This document shows, piece after piece, positions 29,848-34,213 of a DNA stretch of 34,213 bases. The stretch lies in contig CAINDG010000006.1 of NCBI GenBank assembly GCA_903847315.1, positions 1 through 34,213 on the forward strand. The letters are read 5' to 3'. The translations under genes and the position numbers were made by a program. Under the pieces are notes generated by a model. That model was given only the letters and a program-made list of their open reading frames with translations, made no database searches and was not told where the DNA came from. Position 1 is the stretch's first letter; the number at the start of each line of letters is the position of its first letter. The stretch comes from an uncultured Planctomycetota bacterium. Lineage in GTDB: Bacteria; Planctomycetota; Phycisphaerae; Sedimentisphaerales; UBA12454.

Positions 29848-30537
29848 TTAAAATTCAGAAATATCTACCATAACGCCCGGACTCATCGTCGCACTTATTG
29901 ACACTTTCTTGATATAAGTGCCTTTGGAGCTCGCCGGTTTTATTTTCTTTATTGTTTCCATAAACGCCCGGATATTTTCGACTAATTTAGTCTCATCGAA
30001 GCTGAATTTGCCGACAACTGTATGAACGTTTCCGCCGGTATCTGCTTTGAACTCTGACTTGCCGGCCGCAAATTCTCTCACTGCGGTAATTACATCGGGT
30101 GTTACCGTACCATTTTTAGGAGATGGCATTTTGCCTTGAGGCCCCAGAACCTTGCCGAGCCTGCCTGCTTTGCCCATTACTTTGGGCGAAGCTACCGCCA
30201 CATCGAAATCCATCCAGCCGCCGATAATTTTCTTTACCAGTTCATCGCTGCCGGCTTCGATGGCTCCTGCCTGTTTGGCTGCTTCGATGTCTGAATCTTC
30301 GCAGAACGCTATCACTTTTTTGCTTTTCCCGATACCGTGTGGAAGTGAAATAGCTCCGCGAATAATCTGGTCGGCCTGCTTAATATCGATTCCCAGCCAA
30401 ACTACACAATCGATACTCTGGTCGAACTTGGTCGGACTAAAAGATTTAACTTTTTTGACCGCATCGACCAGCTTAAGCGGCGTCTCCGGCAAATCCTTCG
30501 CCGATGCCTTATACCGTTTACTTCTTCTTATTTTCAT
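29848..30537 (-). CDS. rplA: 50S ribosomal protein L1
   Basis: The chosen start is ATG 30537, giving 229 residues beginning MKIRRSKRYKASAKDL; GGAG lies a few bases upstream. A longer open frame reaches 30693, but it would overlap rplK and its extra 52 residues match nothing in L1. Motifs seen are the L1 signature GPQGKMPSPKNGTVT, FAAGKSEFKADTGGNVHTVV and the ending ISATMSPGVMVDISEF. L1 forms the mobile stalk at the E site and in E. coli represses rplKA. Length fits the family (E. coli 234). Confidence 0.97.
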   Translation of the reverse strand: MKIRRSKRYKASAKDLPETPLKLVDAVKKVKSFSPTKFDQSIDCVVWLGIDIKQADQIIRGAISLPHGIGKSKKVIAFCEDSDIEAAKQAGAIEAGSDELVKKIIGGWMDFDVAVASPKVMGKAGRLGKVLGPQGKMPSPKNGTVTPDVITAVREFAAGKSEFKADTGGNVHTVVGKFSFDETKLVENIRAFMETIKKIKPASSKGTYIKKVSISATMSPGVMVDISEF

Positions 30538-30612
30538 TTTTTGTTCTCCGCAAAAAGTAATCTTTTCGCTCCCACTGTTTTTTGCCGTGGTAAGCACATT
30601 TATTTGTTTAGC

Positions 30613-30631
30613 CGTCGCCGGTACGGCGACG
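30613..30631. repeat. Small GC-rich inverted repeat between rplK and rplA
   Basis: CGTCGCCG (30613-30620) and CGGCGACG (30624-30631) form an 8-bp stem with a 3-base loop. On the plus strand it is followed by CGTTTTTTT, so it has terminator form only on the strand with no gene. On the minus strand it is a hairpin just after the rplK stop, perhaps an mRNA stabiliser or a spacer fold. No known regulator site was recognised. Confidence 0.5.
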
Positions 30632-30638
30632 CGTTTTT

Positions 30639-31064
30639 TTACTTTTCTACTTCTATGCCCATGCTTCTTGCCGTGCCTTCGACAATTTTGCACGCATGGT
30701 CTATATCGAAAGCGTTAAGGTCTTTCATTTTTCTTTCGGCGATTTTTTTAACCTGTTCTTTTGTTACCTTGCCGACTTTTTCCTTATTCGGCACGCCGCT
30801 GCCCTTTGCGACCTGTGCGGCTTCTCTCAGCAGAATCGCGGCAGGCGGGCTTTTCACGATAAATTCAAACGTCCTGTCGGCATAAACTGTTATTTCCACA
30901 GGAACAATCATTCCGTTCAGTTCTTTGGTTTTCGCATTGAACTGCTGAACGAACTGACCAATGTTAACACCGTGCTGACCTAATGCAGGTCCTATCGGCG
31001 GAGCAGGTGTCGCCTGACCGCCGGGAGCCTGTAATTTTATTTTGCCTGTTATCTCTTTTGCCAT
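30639..31064 (-). CDS. rplK: 50S ribosomal protein L11
   Basis: The 141-residue protein begins [20 protein letters not shown], then [20 protein letters not shown], the N-terminal domain with the proline-rich factor- and thiostrepton-binding region. The C-terminal rRNA-binding domain ends [17 protein letters not shown]11 lies at the GTPase-associated centre. It precedes rplA by 101 bases and follows nusG by 26. Length is normal (E. coli 142). Confidence 0.98.
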   Translation of the reverse strand: MAKEITGKIKLQAPGGQATPAPPIGPALGQHGVNIGQFVQQFNAKTKELNGMIVPVEITVYADRTFEFIVKSPPAAILLREAAQVAKGSGVPNKEKVGKVTKEQVKKIAERKMKDLNAFDIDHACKIVEGTARSMGIEVEK

Positions 31065-31090
31065 TTATAAACCTTTGTAAAATTGCGCGA

Positions 31091-31639
31091 TTAAATTTTT
31101 TCTATCTGCCAATACTCGATATCCAGCGGAGTACTCCTGCCGAATATCGTAACTATAACTCTTACTACGCCGCGCTCAGAATCGATGGAATCAACAGCTC
31201 CTTCGAAATTCTCGAATGCTCCTTCGCGTATCTTGACTACATCGCCCTTGGCGAAATCGACCTTAATATTCGCCGTGGTCTGTTCGCCGACTTTTTCCAC
31301 TTCGCTAAGCATCTTGGCGACATCTGTATCGCTCATCGACACAGGCATTCCTTCGGTGCCGACAAAATCGCCTACTCCAACCGTCTCTTTTATAAGAAAC
31401 CACGCCTTTTCACTTATCTTGCCATTGGCATCAGGCTCGATTTCCATAAAAACGTAACCGGGATAGAGCTTGCGCTTATGCACTTTCTGTTTGCCGCCGC
31501 GAATCCGCTTGACCTGCTCGACAGGCACAACTACTCTGCCGATAACGCTTTCAAGCCCTTCGAGCGTAACTTTACGCACAAGCGTCTCTTTTACCTGCTC
31601 CTCCCTGTTGGAGGCTACTCTTAATACATACCACCGCAT
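31091..31639 (-). CDS. nusG: Transcription termination/antitermination protein NusG
   Basis: The 182-residue protein has the NGN domain (RWYVLRVASNREEQVKETL at the start, LYPGYVFMEIEPD at about 58-70, TVGVGDFVG) and a C-terminal KOW domain (about 127-160, FAKGDVVKIREGAFENFEGA). NusG binds the RNA polymerase clamp and links to Rho or S10. It is encoded between secE and rplK, the standard order. Length is near E. coli (181). Confidence 0.98.
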   Translation of the reverse strand: MRWYVLRVASNREEQVKETLVRKVTLEGLESVIGRVVVPVEQVKRIRGGKQKVHKRKLYPGYVFMEIEPDANGKISEKAWFLIKETVGVGDFVGTEGMPVSMSDTDVAKMLSEVEKVGEQTTANIKVDFAKGDVVKIREGAFENFEGAVDSIDSERGVVRVIVTIFGRSTPLDIEYWQIEKI

Positions 31640-31648
31640 AAATTATCG

Positions 31649-31692
31649 CTTATCCCAACCCCTGCTTATCGGGGGCATCCTGCCTCAGGCAG
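31649..31692. repeat. Short inverted-repeat cluster between nusG and secE
   Basis: The 61-base spacer holds two small hairpins: CCCC/GGGG around TGCTTATC (31659-31662 with 31671-31674), and CTGCC/GGCAG around TCA (31680-31684 with 31688-31692). The base composition differs from the other, AT-rich spacers of the cluster. It may be a remnant of a small dispersed repeat. No T tract follows in either direction, so termination is unlikely. Confidence 0.35.
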
Positions 31693-31700
31693 TAAAAAAT

Positions 31701-32102
31701 TTAAATCCCTATTACGTTCGTGAAAAACATATCGAAGCAGAAATCTGCCGCGCCAAGCATAAACGCCATCGCAAACACAACAATAATTACTACAAATGTC
31801 GATACCGCTATCTCGCGTTTTGAGCTGAAGCTTACTTTTTTCAGTTCGCCTTCGGCTGATATCATAAAGTCTGCTACTGTAGGCCGGTTTACCAGCCAGT
31901 AAAGAAACGCTGCGATTACCGCAATAAGTCCCAGCGGAACTGTAACACTTATCCAAAGCCCCATTGTCTGGGTTGTATCCAGCGATGCCTGAAGCTTGTC
32001 ATAAAGCCTCCAGCAACCAATGGCCGCTATGAGTGCCAGTGACACAGCGCTCCACAGCCGGGTATCTTTGCCCTGACCCCATTTATATTTTTCTATCAGC
32101 AT
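31701..32102 (-). CDS. secE: Preprotein translocase subunit SecE (three membrane segments)
   Basis: The start is set at ATG 32102, with AAGGA six bases upstream (a GTG one codon earlier is possible), giving 133 residues. The conserved cytosolic amphipathic helix is RPTVADFMISAEGELKKVSF, then SSKREIAVST, and the last membrane helix follows at about 98-124. Two extra hydrophobic helices come first (about 16-32 and 47-71), as in the longer E. coli-like SecE; short SecE proteins have one. SecE clamps SecY (5686-7056) in the inner membrane. It lies between tRNA-Trp and nusG. Confidence 0.95.
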   Translation of the reverse strand: MLIEKYKWGQGKDTRLWSAVSLALIAAIGCWRLYDKLQASLDTTQTMGLWISVTVPLGLIAVIAAFLYWLVNRPTVADFMISAEGELKKVSFSSKREIAVSTFVVIIVVFAMAFMLGAADFCFDMFFTNVIGI

Positions 32103-32214
32103 CACAAATCCTTAAATTTCAAACAACTTTACCGTCGTTTCTCATATCCCTTAAATTCTTGGCTTCCCTTCTGTCTTCTATCTCACTTTTTCCGCCCGAC
32201 CGGCTTTAAACAAC

Positions 32215-32287
32215 CAGGCCAGGGAGGAATCGAACCCCCAACCTTCGGTTTTGGAGACCGACGCTCTGCCAATTGAGCTACTGGCCT
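32215..32287 (-). tRNA. tRNA-Trp (anticodon CCA)
   Basis: The cloverleaf reads from 32287 to 32215 (73 nt): acceptor AGGCCAG/CTGGCCT, D arm GTAGCTCAATTGGCAGAGC, anticodon stem TCGGT/ACCGA with loop CTCCAAA (anticodon CCA), and T arm GGGGGTTCGATTCC. The discriminator base is G73, as expected for tryptophan. CCA is not encoded. It lies between rpmG and secE, a position conserved across many bacterial tuf-secE-nusG clusters. Confidence 0.96.
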
Positions 32288-32339
32288 ATTTCTATTCTCA
32301 CAAGCGTCTCTCATCGCTTTATTCTAATCTAATCGACGG

Positions 32340-32507
32340 CTATTTACGTCTTAACTTGTGAACAGTCCGCTTCCGCTGGCGTTTGCAGAACTTCTTCAGT
32401 TCAAGTTTTGGCGTTCCCTGCGCAACATTTATTTCTGTCCGGTAATTCCGCTGACCGCATTCTTTGCACTCAAGCCATGCATCTTCTCTTTTTTTCGCCT
32501 TGGCCAT
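32340..32507 (-). CDS. rpmG: 50S ribosomal protein L33
   Basis: ATG 32507 to TAG 32342-32340 encodes 55 residues, beginning MAKAKKREDAWLECKECGQR. The family core LECKECGQRNYRTE and LELKKFCKRQRKRTVHK is clear. Of the four cysteines of the zinc ribbon, C14, C17 and C41 remain but the fourth position is Q44 (CKRQ instead of CxxC), so zinc binding is probably weakened. The gene lies between tuf and tRNA-Trp, as in many bacteria. Confidence 0.96.
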   Translation of the reverse strand: MAKAKKREDAWLECKECGQRNYRTEINVAQGTPKLELKKFCKRQRKRTVHKLRRK

Positions 32508-32532
32508 TTTTATCCTGTCTAAACGTTTTCAA

Positions 32533-32563
32533 ACGGCAGTATCACCCTCGGCGATACTGCCGT
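32533..32563 (-). terminator. Hairpin after tuf, possible terminator or attenuator
   Basis: ACGGCAGTATC (32533-32543) pairs with GATACTGCCGT (32553-32563), a perfect 11-bp stem with a 9-base loop. On the minus strand TTTGAAAACGTTT follows, a broken T tract. It lies 15 bases after the tuf stop and 25 before rpmG. It probably reduces read-through, so that tuf is made in excess of the downstream genes. Confidence 0.6.
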
Positions 32564-32578
32564 ATTGTTTCAAAATTT

Positions 32579-33805
<1,227 letters not shown>

Positions 33806-33877
33806 ATTGTACTAACCTCCAACTTGTTTTATGTTTTTATATTGTTTCCAAAAACTTTTATTACTTTCTATTTCGAC

Positions 33878-33938
33878 AAGCCGTACTCGGCTTTTTATAC
33901 ATTCATGACCGCGCCCTTCGACTTCGCTCAGGACAAGC
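33878..33938. repeat. Hairpin and possible dispersed repeat in the tRNA-Thr to tuf spacer
   Basis: AAGCCG/CGGCTT (33878-33883 with 33888-33893) make a 6-bp hairpin with TTT after it on the plus strand. Further along, 33914-33938 reads CCCTTCGACTTCGCTCAGGA, then CAAGC, which is more GC-rich than the surrounding spacer and resembles short dispersed repeats known from many bacterial genomes. This second identification rests on memory of the motif and was not checked against other copies. Confidence 0.35.
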
Positions 33939-33951
33939 CATAGTTAAATTC

Positions 33952-34024
<73 letters not shown>

Positions 34025-34199
34025 AAGTACTTACTATCGTGTCTCGTTATTCGTGAAGCGAAAAACAAAACATACCTCACGAACCACAGCTGAACGCTTA
34101 TATCAATACTGAAAACGATAGAATCTTTTAGCCCATTGCAAAAAATGCAAAGGGACTCTCTATTAAAATTTCGCTAAAACCGAATTCAACAGTATAAAG

Positions 34200-34205
34200 A
34201 AGGAG
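34200..34205 (+). promoter_or_regulatory. Ribosome binding site of a divergent gene beyond the window
   Basis: AAGGAG is followed by eight A up to the last base of the window. This is a strong Shine-Dalgarno sequence at a spacing that puts a start codon just past the edge. The 175 bases between tRNA-Thr and this site would then hold divergent promoters. TTGCAA (34136-34141) with TATTAAAAT downstream is a weak candidate for the plus strand. No convincing minus-strand promoter was picked out. Confidence 0.55.
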
Positions 34206-34213
34206 AAAAAAAA

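Noticed and set aside
29848-30693. rplA with an N-terminal extension of 52 residues
   Set aside because: The extension overlaps rplK, has no L1 similarity and no upstream ribosome binding site as good as the GGAG before ATG 30537.
33878-33896. Plus-strand terminator upstream of tuf
   Set aside because: The 6-bp hairpin with T5 has terminator form on the plus strand, but no plus-strand gene precedes it, so it was kept only as an inverted repeat.
34050-34083. TTCGTGA/TCACGAA inverted repeat upstream of tRNA-Thr as an operator
   Set aside because: A 7-bp repeat with a 20-base gap is weak and matches no operator I recognise. It was not listed as a feature.

Overview
The window is a bacterial housekeeping 'superoperon'. 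Every recognised gene except a fragment at the left edge lies on the minus strand, so transcription runs from right to left. Nearly all of the transcription and translation machinery genes that other bacteria spread over the tuf-sec-nusG, rplKAJL-rpoBC, str, S10, spc and alpha operons sit here end to end. At the left edge (plus strand) is the C-terminal tail of a protein with paired Ca-binding, dockerin-like repeats. Such tails are common on secreted proteins of Planctomycetes of the class Phycisphaerae. Together with the divergent EF-Tu switch I sequence, this suggests a Phycisphaerae (Sedimentisphaerales-like) planctomycete. That is an inference from protein flavour, not from a phylogeny.

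Layout in the direction of transcription: tRNA-Thr(GGT), tuf, rpmG, tRNA-Trp(CCA), secE, nusG, rplK, rplA, rplJ, rplL, rpoB, rpoC, rpsL, rpsG, fusA, a 344-base AT-rich gap with a good promoter candidate, rpsJ, a strong hairpin, rplC, rplD, rplW, rplB, rpsS, rplV, rpsC, rplP, rpmC, rpsQ, rplN, rplX, rplE, rpsN (zinc type), rpsH, rplF, rplR, rpsE, rplO, secY, adk, map, infA, rpmJ, rpsM, rpsK, rpsD, rpoA, rplQ, a HIT-family gene, initiator tRNA-Met, and a rho-independent terminator. rpmD (L30) is missing from its usual place between rpsE and rplO. At the extreme right edge a plus-strand ribosome binding site announces a divergent gene beyond the window.

Together the genes build the ribosome (S3, S4, S5, S7, S8, S10-S14, S17, S19; L1-L7/12, L10, L11, L14-L18, L22-L24, L29, L33, L36), RNA polymerase core (alpha, beta, beta'), elongation factors Tu and G, IF1, NusG, the SecYE translocon core, adenylate kinase and methionine aminopeptidase.

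The unusual points are: (1) about 190 extra residues inside RpoB, AT-rich compared with the rest of the gene, ending in a GIY-YIG-nuclease-like module; (2) an rplF (L6) gene broken by one base at an A7 run that is itself an in-frame A_AAA_AAA slippery heptamer; (3) an L22 protein with an N-terminal domain resembling an XRE/Cro helix-turn-helix; (4) an EF-Tu whose switch I lacks the usual PEEKARGI sequence; (5) a 13-bp terminator-like hairpin between rpsJ and rplC.
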